Notes: a model not told the origin generated them from the sequence alone. 34,308 bases of DNA from JBFGCT01 sp041581055 (GCA_041581055.1 JBFGCT010000021.1:1-34308), one strand, 5' to 3'. Shown: positions 7,559 to 14,886, counted from the stretch's first letter. A program made the numbers and translations.

Positions 7559-7906
7559 ATGGCATGGCTGGTCAGCGACGCGCGGGTGCTGGCGTCGGCC
7601 GAGATCGCCCGCGATCGGCGTGCCCGGCGCCACGGCCTGCTCGGGCGGGACTCGATGGAGGGGGCCCTCGTGATCGACCGGTGCCGGTGGATCCACACGC
7701 TCGGGATGCGGTTCCGGATCGACGTCGCCTACCTCGACGGCGACGGGACCGTGATCAAGACACTCCAGATGCGCCGCCACCGGATCGGCGTCCCGGTCGC
7801 CCACGCGCGCCGCGTGATCGAGGCGCAGGCCGGCGCGTTCGCCCGCTGGGGGCTGCGGGTCGGTGACGTCGTGGAGGTCCGCGCGGGCGACGCGGACGGC
7901 GCCTGA
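7559..7906 (+). CDS. DUF192 family protein
   Basis: This 115-residue protein has the typical DUF192 core: RRHGLLGRDSMEGALVI (the conserved G-L-x-G-R segment), then WIHTLGMRFRIDVAYLDGDG (T-x-G-M-x-F-x-I-D-V) and an end of the form GDVVEV. DUF192 proteins are small beta-rich proteins of unknown function, often exported. This one shows no signal peptide. It overlaps the rsmI start by one base (TGATG), so the two are translationally coupled. Upstream is ychF with a short gap holding a probable promoter. Confidence 0.85.
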   Translation: MAWLVSDARVLASAEIARDRRARRHGLLGRDSMEGALVIDRCRWIHTLGMRFRIDVAYLDGDGTVIKTLQMRRHRIGVPVAHARRVIEAQAGAFARWGLRVGDVVEVRAGDADGA

Positions 7907-8742
7907 TGAGCACCCTCTGGCTGGTCGCCACGCCGATCGGCAACCTGTCGGATCTCGCGCCGCGGGCGGTCGAGGTGCTCGATCGGGTGTCGCTCGTCTG
8001 CTGCGAGGACACCCGCCGCACCGGCCTGCTCCTCCAGCACGCCGGCATCCGCGCCGCTCGGCTCGCGGTCTGCAACGACCACTCCGAGTTCAGCCGGATC
8101 GCCGACGTCCTCGAAGTGCTCGCGGCGGGCGGCGACGTAGCGATCGTCAGCGACGCGGGCAGCCCCGGCATCTCCGACCCCGGCGAGCGCGTCGTGCGGG
8201 CGGTGATCGACGCCGGCCACGACGTGAGCGCGGTCCCGGGCCCGAGCGCCGTGGTGATGGCGGTCACGATGAGCGGCCTCCCGACCGACCGGTTCGTGTT
8301 CGAGGGCTTCCTCCCGCGCAAGGGCCGCGAGCGCGCCGAGCGGCTCGCCGAGATCGCCGCCGAGCGCCGGACGACGGTGATCTACGAAGCGCCGCACCGG
8401 GTGGTCCGCACGATCGCCGACCTGCGCGCGGCGTGCGGTGACGAGCGAGTCGCCGTCGTGGCCAGGGAGCTCACCAAGCTGCACGAGGAGGTCGTCCGCG
8501 GCCCGCTCGGCGAGCTCGACGTCGGCGAGCCGCGCGGCGAGTACGCGATCGTGCTGGCCGGCGCGCCCGAGGGCGCGGTCGCCGACGACGACGCCGTGCG
8601 CGACGCGCTGCGCGCCGCCCGCGCCTCGGGCGCGTCCACCCGTGACGCGACGGCGGCCGTCGCGTCGCAGCTCCGCCGGCCCAAGCGCGAGGTCTACGCG
8701 CTCGCGATCGCGCTGGCGCGCGTCGAGGAGGGCGCGCCATGA
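7906..8742 (+). CDS. rsmI: 16S rRNA (cytidine1402-2'-O)-methyltransferase RsmI
   Basis: This is a 278-residue tetrapyrrole-methylase-fold enzyme. LVATPIGNLSDLAPRAVEVL opens it, followed by CCEDTRRTGLLL, VSDAGSPGISDPG (SAM site), VPGPSAVVMAVTMSG and FEGFLPRKGRER, all RsmI hallmarks. It 2'-O-methylates C1402 of 16S rRNA in the P site, together with RsmH elsewhere in the genome. It overlaps both neighbours (TGATG with DUF192, ATGA with the HAD gene). The order rsmI, then (here HAD), metG and tatD is common in Gram-positive genomes. Confidence 0.95.
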   Translation: MSTLWLVATPIGNLSDLAPRAVEVLDRVSLVCCEDTRRTGLLLQHAGIRAARLAVCNDHSEFSRIADVLEVLAAGGDVAIVSDAGSPGISDPGERVVRAVIDAGHDVSAVPGPSAVVMAVTMSGLPTDRFVFEGFLPRKGRERAERLAEIAAERRTTVIYEAPHRVVRTIADLRAACGDERVAVVARELTKLHEEVVRGPLGELDVGEPRGEYAIVLAGAPEGAVADDDAVRDALRAARASGASTRDATAAVASQLRRPKREVYALAIALARVEEGAP

Positions 8743-9554
8743 GCGAGTTCATGGCGGTCGCCGGCTCGGGGCCGAGCGCCGCGTTCTTCGACCTCGACCG
8801 CACGTTGATCTCCGGCTCGTCGTCGTTCACGCTGGCGACCCAGGCCCGTAAGGCGGGGCTGATCCCGACCCGCGAGTTCGCCCGTGACGCGGGCAGCGCG
8901 ATCGCGTTCAAGCTGTTCGGCGCCGACGACGACACGTCCAACGCGGTCAAGGCCCGCGTGCTGGCGGCGGTCGCGGGGATGCGGCAGAGCGACCTCCAGG
9001 CGCTCAACGCCGAGGTGCTCCCCCGGTTGCTGGCCAAGCTGCGGCCCGAGGCCCGCCGGCTGCTCGATCGGCACCGTCAGGCGGGCCGCGACACGTTCAT
9101 CGTCTCGGCCGCTCCGCAGGAGATCGTCGAGCCGCTCGCCCACTCGTTGGGGATGACGTCGGGCATCGGCACGCGCACCGTGGTCGTCGACGGCCTCTAC
9201 ACCGCCGAGCTCGACGGGCCGTTCTGCTACGGGGCGGGCAAGGTCGAGGCGATCGCCGAGCTCGCCCGCTGGCAGGGCTACGACCTCGGCCAGTGTTACG
9301 CCTACAGCGACTCGGCGAGCGACCTGCCGATGCTCGAGGCGGTCGGCCACCCCGTCGCCGTCAACCCGGACGCGAAGCTCGAGCGCCACGCCCGGCGCCA
9401 CGGCTGGCCGATCGTCATCTTCAGCCAACAGACCAAGTCGGTGATCCGCCGCACCGTCTCGACCGCCGCCACCGTCGGCATCGCCGGCGCCGCCTTCGTC
9501 ACCGGCCTCCGAGTCGGTCGTCACCCCCCGCCCAAACGCCGCCGCTTCTTCTGA
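8739..9554 (+). CDS. HAD-IB family hydrolase (SerB-like phosphatase)
   Basis: The protein has 271 residues. The catalytic FFDLDRTLISGSS (DxDxT, near residue 18) carries the nucleophile Asp. FIVSAAPQEIVEP gives motif II (Ser), and YAYSDSASDLPMLEAVG gives motif IV (D-x-x-S-D). The layout is subfamily IB, as in phosphoserine phosphatase and related lipid- or sugar-phosphate phosphatases. The C-terminus has a hydrophobic stretch (TVGIAGAAFVTGL) and a basic tail that could anchor it to the membrane. It starts with an ATGA overlap on rsmI. The substrate is not predictable from sequence. Confidence 0.8.
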   Translation: MSEFMAVAGSGPSAAFFDLDRTLISGSSSFTLATQARKAGLIPTREFARDAGSAIAFKLFGADDDTSNAVKARVLAAVAGMRQSDLQALNAEVLPRLLAKLRPEARRLLDRHRQAGRDTFIVSAAPQEIVEPLAHSLGMTSGIGTRTVVVDGLYTAELDGPFCYGAGKVEAIAELARWQGYDLGQCYAYSDSASDLPMLEAVGHPVAVNPDAKLERHARRHGWPIVIFSQQTKSVIRRTVSTAATVGIAGAAFVTGLRVGRHPPPKRRRFF

Positions 9555-9714
9555 CCCGATTGTCGCCGTTGGTTTGGCCGCCGTGAAATCCCGGCCGCCG
9601 TGAACGTCGGCGGAGAACGTCGACTCGTCGAGACGGCGAACCGGCCTGTTTCGGCGAGCGCGGCGGTCATCCCGGCGCGATTCGGCGCACGTCGGACCCC
9701 GCGCGGGGCCTCGG

Positions 9715-9720
9715 TACGAT
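9715..9720 (+). promoter_or_regulatory. -10-like box TACGAT for metG
   Basis: TACGAT is followed by 7 nt and the metG ATG at 9728. A 12-bp perfect palindrome (CCCCGCGCGGGG, 9697-9708) lies directly upstream, in the spacer/-35 zone, and might bind a regulator. The 9555-9696 stretch holds no gene that I can see, only a short direct duplication (GGCCGCCGTGAA). Confidence 0.45.
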
Positions 9721-9727
9721 CGGCGCG

Positions 9728-11356
9728 ATGCGCACACCGATCCTCGTCGCCGTCGCCTGGCCGTACGCCTCCGGGTCGCGGCACGTCGGCCACCTCGCGG
9801 GCGCGTATCTGCCGGCCGACGTGTTCGCCAGGTACCAGCGCCTGGCGGGCAACGACGTGTTGATGGTGAGCGGCTCCGACGTCCACGGCACGCCGATCAC
9901 GGTGCGCGCCGACGAGGAGGGCGTGAGCGCGCAGGACATCGTCGACCGGTACCACGGCGAGTTCCTCCGCCAGTGGGGCGAGCTCGGCATCTCGTGGGAC
10001 CTGTACACGACCACCGGCACCGAGCACCACGCCCGGGTCACCCAGGAGATGTTCCTCGAGCAGCTGCGCCGGGGACACATCGACCGCCGGGTGACCAAGC
10101 AGCTCTTCGATCCGCAGGTCGAGCGGTTCCTCCCCGATCGCTACGTCGAGGGCACGTGCCCGAACTGCGGTTACCCCGACGCCCGGGGGGACCAGTGCGA
10201 CAACTGCGGCCGGACGCTCGACGCGACCGAGCTGATCAACCCCCGCTCGAAGATGTCGGGAGCGACGCCTGAGCTGCGCGAGACCGAGCACTTCTACTAC
10301 CGGTACTCGGACTTCAACGACCGCGTCGCGGCGTGGCTGGACAGCCGGGTCGGCTGGCGACCACACGTCCTGAACTTCGCCAAGGGCTGGACCGAGGAGG
10401 GGATGCACGACCGGGCGATCACCCGCGACATCGAGTGGGGGGTCGAGCTGCCGGTCGACGACCTCGGACCCGGCAAGCGCATCTACGTGTGGTACGACGC
10501 GGTCATCGGGTACCTCTCGGCGTCCAAGGAGTGGGCGGCCGGCACCGACGATCCCGAGGCGTGGCGACGGTGGTGGGAGGATCCCGCGGCGCGCAGCTTC
10601 TACTTCGTCGGCAAGGACAACATCCCGTTCCACTGCCTGTTCTGGCCGGCGCAGCTCATGGGCTACGGCGAGCTGAACCTCCCGACGAACGTGCCGGCCA
10701 ACCAGTACGTCACGTTCAAGGGCGGCAAGGCGTCGGCGAGCCGCGGCGTCGGGCTCACCATCCAGGAAGCGCTTGACCGGTTCGAGCCCGACGCGATCCG
10801 CTTCGCGCTCGCCGCCTCGTTCCCCGAGCACGCCGACACCGAGGTCTCCGAGGAGGAGATCGCCCGGCGGATCAATGAGGAGCTGGTCTCGACATGGGGC
10901 AACCTCGTCAACCGCGTGCTGTCGATGGTGCACAAGAACTGCGACGGCCAGGTCCTCGATCCCGGCCCGCTCGACGACGCCGACCGGGCGGTGCTCGACG
11001 CCGTCGACCGCGCCGTCGTCACCGCCGCCGCGCAGTTCGAGGCGGTCGAGTTGAAGGCGGCGCTGCGCACGGCGTTGGGCGCCGCGCAGGCGGTCAACGT
11101 GTACCTCAGCGACACCGAGCCGTGGAAGCTGGTCAAGCAGGACCTCGAGCGGGGCCGCGCGGTCCTGCACACCGCGCTCAGCGCGGTCAACGGCGTGCGC
11201 GTGCTCTTCGCGCCGTTCCTGCCGTTCACGACGGCGACGCTCTCCGACCTGCTCGGGCCGATCGACTCGTGGGAGCGCCAGCCGCTGACCACCGGCGCCC
11301 CGATCCCCAAGCCGACCCCCCTGTTCTCCAAGATCGACCTCGACGAGACCCCGTGA
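9728..11356 (+). CDS. metG: Methionine--tRNA ligase
   Basis: At 542 residues this has the class I layout. The HIGH motif is HVGHL after PYASGSR near the start, and GSDVHGTPITV follows. A zinc knuckle CPNCGYPDARGDQCDNC (about residues 143-159) is present. FYFVGKDNIPFHCLFWPA marks the active-site region. The KMSKS loop is replaced by KASASRGVG, a loose match seen in some bacterial MetRS. The anticodon-binding helical domain follows (STWGNLVNRVLS...), and there is no C-terminal tRNA-binding EMAP-type domain. It charges tRNA-Met. Its stop overlaps the GTG of the first of three mini-ORFs leading to tatD. Confidence 0.95.
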   Translation: MRTPILVAVAWPYASGSRHVGHLAGAYLPADVFARYQRLAGNDVLMVSGSDVHGTPITVRADEEGVSAQDIVDRYHGEFLRQWGELGISWDLYTTTGTEHHARVTQEMFLEQLRRGHIDRRVTKQLFDPQVERFLPDRYVEGTCPNCGYPDARGDQCDNCGRTLDATELINPRSKMSGATPELRETEHFYYRYSDFNDRVAAWLDSRVGWRPHVLNFAKGWTEEGMHDRAITRDIEWGVELPVDDLGPGKRIYVWYDAVIGYLSASKEWAAGTDDPEAWRRWWEDPAARSFYFVGKDNIPFHCLFWPAQLMGYGELNLPTNVPANQYVTFKGGKASASRGVGLTIQEALDRFEPDAIRFALAASFPEHADTEVSEEEIARRINEELVSTWGNLVNRVLSMVHKNCDGQVLDPGPLDDADRAVLDAVDRAVVTAAAQFEAVELKAALRTALGAAQAVNVYLSDTEPWKLVKQDLERGRAVLHTALSAVNGVRVLFAPFLPFTTATLSDLLGPIDSWERQPLTTGAPIPKPTPLFSKIDLDETP

Positions 11357-11388
11357 CCCGCCCAAGCCTGGCGCGAGACCTGCCATGA
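11353..11388 (+). CDS. Mini-ORF 0 of the metG-tatD link (11 aa)
   Basis: GTG 11353 overlaps the metG stop (GTGA). The frame reads VTRPSLARDLP and stops at TGA 11386-11388, which overlaps the ATG of the next mini-ORF (ATGA). It has no similarity that I recognise. Its apparent role is to pass ribosomes along. It could be chance, but it is the first link of a continuous chain of four start/stop overlaps. Confidence 0.4.
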   Translation: MTRPSLARDLP

Positions 11389-11498
11389 GGCCGAGCCAAC
11401 CAGAACAGCCGAGCCAACCAGCGAGCCGGCGCCGGGAGCGCCAGCGACCACGCCTGGCGCGAAGCCGATCAGCCCCGCATCGACGAGACCTGCCATGA
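11385..11498 (+). CDS. Mini-ORF 1 of the metG-tatD link (37 aa)
   Basis: ATG 11385 starts MRPSQPEQPSQPASRRR. The peptide is Arg/Pro/Ser-rich and ends RRDLP at a TGA that overlaps the ATG of mini-ORF 2. Its first seven residues (MRPSQPE) equal those of TatD, because both come from the duplicated block. Probably a coupling or leader peptide, if translated at all. Confidence 0.45.
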   Translation: MRPSQPEQPSQPASRRRERQRPRLARSRSAPHRRDLP

Positions 11499-11590
11499 GG
11501 CCGAGCCAACCAGCGAGCCGGCGCCGGGAGCGCCAGCGACCAAGCCTGGCGCGAGGCCGATCAGCCCCGCATCGACGAGACCTGCCATGA
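11495..11590 (+). CDS. Mini-ORF 2 of the metG-tatD link (31 aa)
   Basis: ATG 11495 overlaps the previous stop. The peptide begins MRPSQPASRRRERQRP and ends RRDLP at TGA 11588-11590, which overlaps the tatD ATG at 11587. Because 92 is not a multiple of three, the three ATGs lie in different frames, and each one ends exactly at the next ATGA. Confidence 0.45.
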   Translation: MRPSQPASRRRERQRPSLARGRSAPHRRDLP

Positions 11591-12354
11591 GGCCGAGCCA
11601 ACCAGAATGGGTCGACAGCCATTGTCATGTCCACGACGAGCGGATCCCCGACGGAACGGCGGCGGCGGTGGCCGCGGCGGCCGAGATGGGCGTGCGCACG
11701 CTGATCACCGTCGGTTGCGATCGCGCCACGTCGCAGGCGGCGATCGCGGCCGCCGACGCGCACGAGTCGGTGCGGGCGACCGTCGGACTCCATCCCCACG
11801 AGGCGGTCGACGGCGTCGAAACGATCGTCGACCTGCTCAACACCCCCGGCATCGTCGCCGTCGGCGAGGCGGGGCTCGACTACTACTACGAGCATTCCCC
11901 GCGCGACGCCCAGCGAACCGCCTTCGCCGCGCAGATTCAGCTGGCGAACGAGCGATCGCTGCCGCTCGTGATCCACACGCGCGACGCGTGGGACGACACG
12001 TTCGAGGTGCTGGCGGCCGAGGGGGCGCCCGACCGCGTGATCTTCCACTGCTTCACCGGCGGACCGGCCGAGGCCCGGCGCTGCCTGGACGTCGGCGGGC
12101 ATCTGTCGTTCTCGGGCATCGTGACGTTCCCGTCGGCGACCGAGGTACAGGAGGCCGCGGCGCTGTGCCCGCTCGACCGGATGCTCGTCGAGACCGACAG
12201 CCCCTACCTCGCACCCGTCCCCCACCGCGGCAGGCGGAACCGTCCGGCCTGGGTACCGCACGTCGGCGAGTCCCTCGCCGGGCTGCGGGCGGTCGAGGTG
12301 GCGGCGATCGCCGACGCGACGACGCGCAACGCGACCGCCGTGCTGTCGCTTTGA
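11587..12354 (+). CDS. tatD: TatD family metal-dependent hydrolase (DNase)
   Basis: This is a 255-residue TIM-barrel hydrolase. The metal motifs are VDSHCHVHD near residue 9, VGEAGLDYYYEHS (Glu), PLVIHTRDAWDDT (His), FHCFTGG (His) and VETDSPYLAPVPHRGRRNRP (Asp), all in the canonical order. TatD enzymes are 3'-5' exonucleases linked to DNA repair and processing, and have also been tied to D-aminoacyl-tRNA-type editing. The first seven residues (MRPSQPE) are not part of the conserved fold and come from the tandem-repeat block. Translation is probably coupled to metG through the mini-ORFs. The next gene starts about 150 nt downstream. Confidence 0.93.
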   Translation: MRPSQPEWVDSHCHVHDERIPDGTAAAVAAAAEMGVRTLITVGCDRATSQAAIAAADAHESVRATVGLHPHEAVDGVETIVDLLNTPGIVAVGEAGLDYYYEHSPRDAQRTAFAAQIQLANERSLPLVIHTRDAWDDTFEVLAAEGAPDRVIFHCFTGGPAEARRCLDVGGHLSFSGIVTFPSATEVQEAAALCPLDRMLVETDSPYLAPVPHRGRRNRPAWVPHVGESLAGLRAVEVAAIADATTRNATAVLSL

Positions 12355-12434
12355 ACGCCGGTGAGACCCGCCCGCGCGGCCGCCCGGCACGGCCGCCCCG
12401 CGGGGCGGCGAACCGCTCGCCCGACGAGGCCGGA

Positions 12435-12440
12435 TACGCT
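12435..12440 (+). promoter_or_regulatory. -10-like box TACGCT upstream of the DPBB-rsmA-ispE run
   Basis: TACGCT lies in the 147-nt gap after tatD, about 60 nt before GTG 12502. Unlike most others here, this box would give a short leader rather than a leaderless transcript. Confidence 0.35.
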
Positions 12441-12501
12441 GGGCCGCGGTGCGAAACGGGCCGGCGCATCGGCTGGCCCGACGGCGCCGGCGAGACCTGA
12501 C

Positions 12502-13017
12502 GTGGCACGACAAGAACCCGACCGACGACGCTTCCTGCTGGCGACGATCGTGACGCTCCTCGCGCTTCCCGCGCTCTGGTGGGCGAACCAGGACGACGAC
12601 TCGGGGGCCCCGGCGGTGGCCTCGGTGGGCGTCGATGTCGGCGATCCGGCGGCCGCCGCCGACACCGACCCGCTCGCCGACCCCGAGGCGCGCAACGAGC
12701 CGGTGTTCCTCGACGGGCCGTCGACCGGCAACGGCGGCGCCGCCGACATCGCCGTCCCGGCCCCGCCCAAGAGCGAGCCGCTCTCCGGATCGGCGACGTA
12801 CAGCAACTCGATCTCCAACGTCGACAAGTGTTTCGTGAGGGGCGTCTCCACCGGCACGGAGGTCACCGTCGTCAACCTCGACAACAACCGGTCGATCGAC
12901 TGCGTCGCCACGCTGGCGCCGGCCGTCCAACGCACCGACCTCGTCATGCACACGCGGGCCTACCTCGAACTCGCCGATCTCACCGACGCGCCGATACCGG
13001 TCGAGATCCGGCAGTGA
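12502..13017 (+). CDS. Membrane-anchored RlpA-like double-psi beta-barrel protein (at the rpfB locus)
   Basis: The protein has 171 residues from GTG 12502 (GGCGAGA just upstream). A basic start (RQEPDRRR) and a hydrophobic segment (FLLATIVTLLALPALWW, about 11-27) give an anchor or uncleaved signal. An acidic, Pro/Ala-rich linker follows. The last 75 residues (SGSATYSNSIS, GTEVTVVNLDNNRSIDC, and DLVMHTRAYLELADL to VEI) follow the strand order of RlpA/DPBB domains, which act on or bind peptidoglycan. The expected catalytic Asp is not clear. Its place between tatD and rsmA is that of rpfB in mycobacteria and yabE in Bacillus, both wall-active proteins. The stop overlaps the rsmA GTG. The domain call is by eye. 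Confidence 0.6.
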   Translation: MARQEPDRRRFLLATIVTLLALPALWWANQDDDSGAPAVASVGVDVGDPAAAADTDPLADPEARNEPVFLDGPSTGNGGAADIAVPAPPKSEPLSGSATYSNSISNVDKCFVRGVSTGTEVTVVNLDNNRSIDCVATLAPAVQRTDLVMHTRAYLELADLTDAPIPVEIRQ

Positions 13018-13853
13018 CGCACTCGCGGCCGGCGATCCATCAGCTGCTCGACACCAACGCACTCGCCCCCCGCCGCGACCTCGGGCAGAACTTCGTGGCG
13101 GACGCGAACACGGTGCGCCGCATCGCCGAGCTCGCCCGGGTCGGTCCGGGCGACCATGTCGTGGAGATCGGGGCGGGGCTCGGTTCGCTGACGCTCGCGC
13201 TCGCCGACACGGGGGCGACGATCGTCGCGGTCGAGGTCGACTCGGGCGTCGTGCGGGTGCTGGAGGAGGTCGTCGCCGAGCGACCGAACGTCTCGGTGCT
13301 GCACGCCGACGCGATGCGCCTCGACTGGGAGACGACGCTCGGTCGGGCGGTCGGGCGGGCCTGGGTGCTCGTCGCCAACCTGCCCTACAACGTCGCCACG
13401 CCGATGGTGTGCGACGTGCTCGACGGCGTCCCGTGCGTCGAGCGGATGCTGGTGATGGTGCAGCGCGAGGTCGCCGAGCGGTTCGCCGCCCGCCCGCGCA
13501 CGGCGGCCTACGGCGCGGTCAGCGTCAAGGTCGCCTACTGGTCGACGGCGCGGATCGTCGGCCACGTCCCGGCGTCGGTCTTCGTCCCCCGGCCGAACGT
13601 CGAGTCGGCGCTCGTCGAGATCACCCGCCACGAGCCTCCGGCCACCGACCCGCACGAGCTGTTCGAGCTCGTGCGGATGGGCTTCGGGCAGCGCCGCAAG
13701 ATGCTCCGCCGGTCGCTCGCCGGCGCCGTCCCCGCCGCTGTCTTCGAGGACGCCGGCGTCGAGTCGACCGCCCGACCCGAGGAGCTCGGTGTCGGCGACT
13801 GGTGCCGCCTCGCCGACGAGCTGATCAGTGCCCGCTCACGCGGCCGGCCATGA
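13014..13853 (+). CDS. rsmA: 16S rRNA (adenine1518-N6/adenine1519-N6)-dimethyltransferase RsmA/KsgA
   Basis: 279 residues from GTG 13014 (GTGA overlap). Diagnostic motifs are LGQNFVADANTVRRI at the start, VVEIGAGLGSLTLAL (SAM motif I), VANLPYNVATPMV (the NLPY catalytic motif), MLVMVQREVAERF and KVAYWS, then the small helical C-terminal domain (GFGQRRKMLRRSL). It dimethylates two adjacent adenines in helix 45 of 16S rRNA, a late check in 30S assembly. It overlaps the ispE ATG by four bases, so DPBB, rsmA and ispE form a tightly coupled run. Confidence 0.96.
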   Translation: MTHSRPAIHQLLDTNALAPRRDLGQNFVADANTVRRIAELARVGPGDHVVEIGAGLGSLTLALADTGATIVAVEVDSGVVRVLEEVVAERPNVSVLHADAMRLDWETTLGRAVGRAWVLVANLPYNVATPMVCDVLDGVPCVERMLVMVQREVAERFAARPRTAAYGAVSVKVAYWSTARIVGHVPASVFVPRPNVESALVEITRHEPPATDPHELFELVRMGFGQRRKMLRRSLAGAVPAAVFEDAGVESTARPEELGVGDWCRLADELISARSRGRP

Positions 13854-14608
13854 CCGGTCCGGCGGTCGTCCGGGCCCACGCCAAGCTGACGTGGTCGCTG
13901 AAGATCACCGGCGTGCGCGAAGACGGCTACCACCTGCTCGACGCGGAGATGATCAGCTTGGCGCTCCACGACGTGCTCACCATCGAGCCGGGTGCCGGCG
14001 GTCTCACGATCGGCGGACCGTACGGCGCCGGCGTGCCGACCGACTCGTCGAACCTCATCGCCAGGGCGCTCGACCTCGCCGGCGTCGTCGCACGGGTGGC
14101 GGTCGACAAGCGGATCCCCCACGGCGGCGGGCTCGGCGGGGGCTCAGCCGACGCCGCGGCCGTGCTCCGGTGGGCCGGGTTCGACCGCACGCCGAGTTCG
14201 GCGGCGCGCGCCGCGGGCCTCGGCGCGGACGTCCCGTTCTGCCTCGTCGGCGGCCGGGCGCGGGTGCGCGGCATCGGCGAGATCGTGGAGCCGCTCCCGC
14301 ACGTCGAGCGCACGGTGACCCTGGTCGTCCCGCCGCTGGCGGTGAGCACGCCGTCGGCCTACCGGGCGTGGGACGAACTCGGAGGACCGATCGCCGACGG
14401 GTTCAACGACCTCGAATCGGCGGCGATCGCGGTCGAACCGCGCCTGGCGTGGTGGCGGGACGCGATCGCCGACCGGATCGGGTCGCCTCCCGTGCTGGCG
14501 GGGAGCGGGGCGACCTGGTTCGCCGAGGGTCGACATCAAGACGCCCTCGCCGATCTGGTCGACGAGGGCGCAGAGATCGTGGTCACGCGCGCGGCGCGCG
14601 CGGCGTGA
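13850..14608 (+). CDS. ispE: 4-(cytidine-5'-diphospho)-2-C-methyl-D-erythritol kinase IspE
   Basis: This 252-residue GHMP kinase is shorter than the usual 280-310. AHAKLTWSLKITGVREDGYH opens it, followed by IPHGGGLGGGSADAAA (the Gly-rich phosphate-binding loop) and a C-terminal LAGSGATWF (GHMP motif 3). The enzyme phosphorylates CDP-methylerythritol in the non-mevalonate isoprenoid pathway. The shortening is mainly in loops; the motifs are intact. ATG 13850 overlaps the rsmA stop. It converges with the tiny bS22 gene, 4 nt away. Confidence 0.95.
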   Translation: MTGPAVVRAHAKLTWSLKITGVREDGYHLLDAEMISLALHDVLTIEPGAGGLTIGGPYGAGVPTDSSNLIARALDLAGVVARVAVDKRIPHGGGLGGGSADAAAVLRWAGFDRTPSSAARAAGLGADVPFCLVGGRARVRGIGEIVEPLPHVERTVTLVVPPLAVSTPSAYRAWDELGGPIADGFNDLESAAIAVEPRLAWWRDAIADRIGSPPVLAGSGATWFAEGRHQDALADLVDEGAEIVVTRAARAA

Positions 14609-14612
14609 ACGG

Positions 14613-14705
14613 TTACTTGCGGCGCTGGTGGCGCGTGCGGCGAAGCATCTTCTTGTGCTTCTTCTTCCGCATGCGCTTGCGACGTTTCTTGACGAGTGAA
14701 CCCAT
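14613..14705 (-). CDS. Ribosomal protein bS22 (AURKAIP1/COX24 domain, 30 aa)
   Basis: A 30-residue, highly basic peptide beginning MGSLVKKRRKRMRKKKHKKM and ending RRTRHQRRK. It matches the actinobacterial pattern MGSVxKKRRKRMxKKKHRKLLRRTR of bS22, the small-subunit protein found near the decoding centre of mycobacterial ribosomes and related to the mitochondrial protein mS38/AURKAIP1. The gene runs against its neighbours, between ispE and tRNA-Gln. A TAGCGT box lies 9 nt before the ATG. Confidence 0.9.
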   Translation of the reverse strand: MGSLVKKRRKRMRKKKHKKMLRRTRHQRRK

Positions 14706-14714
14706 GAGCCGCCC

Positions 14715-14720
14715 ACGCTA
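14715..14720 (-). promoter_or_regulatory. -10-like box TAGCGT for bS22
   Basis: TAGCGT on the minus strand, 9 nt before the ATG at 14705. bL37, the other tiny ribosomal gene, has the same arrangement. Confidence 0.45.
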
Positions 14721-14749
14721 CCGGCCGCCACAAGGCGCGCCACACGGGA

Positions 14750-14755
14750 TACGGT
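14750..14755 (+). promoter_or_regulatory. -10-like box TACGGT for tRNA-Gln
   Basis: TACGGT lies 17 nt before the first base of the tRNA, leaving a short 5' leader for RNase P. It may also drive glmU-prs by read-through. Confidence 0.4.
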
Positions 14756-14772
14756 GATGTTCGCAGCGACCG

Positions 14773-14846
14773 TCCGGGGTCGTCTAATGGTAGGACAGCG
14801 GTTTTTGGTGCCGCGTGTAGGGGTTCGAGTCCTCTCCCCGGAGCCA
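14773..14846 (+). tRNA. tRNA-Gln (anticodon UUG)
   Basis: The cloverleaf can be drawn fully. The acceptor stem is TCCGGGG/CCCCGGA with G73 and an encoded CCA. The D arm is GTCTAATGGTAGGAC. The anticodon stem is GCGGT/GCCGC around the 7-nt loop TTTTGGT, which places TTG at positions 34-36. The T arm is AGGGG/CCTCT around TTCGAGT. It decodes CAA. It sits 40 nt upstream of glmU, as is common for this tRNA in Actinobacteria, and the two may share a transcript. Confidence 0.97.
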
Positions 14847-14886
14847 TGACGGACCATCGTCGTCAACGTGAGGAGCAGCCACTCCG

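Larger units (their letters stand above)
11364..11607 (+). repeat. 92-bp direct tandem repeat spanning the tatD start
   Basis: Full units run 11408-11499 and 11500-11591 with exact 92-bp spacing and only two differences noticed. A partial unit precedes them (from 11364, with an internal deletion of about 25 nt), and the shared start GCCGAGCCAACCAG recurs at 11592. Each unit carries CGAGACCTGCC followed by ATGAGGCCGAGCCAACCAG, the 5' end of tatD. A GC-rich palindrome (GGCGCC) lies in each unit. Confidence 0.95.

Noticed and set aside
10663..13062. A 799-codon minus-strand frame across metG, tatD and the DPBB gene
   Set aside because: It spans three genes with clear products on the plus strand; its repeated peptide segment merely reflects the 92-bp tandem repeat.
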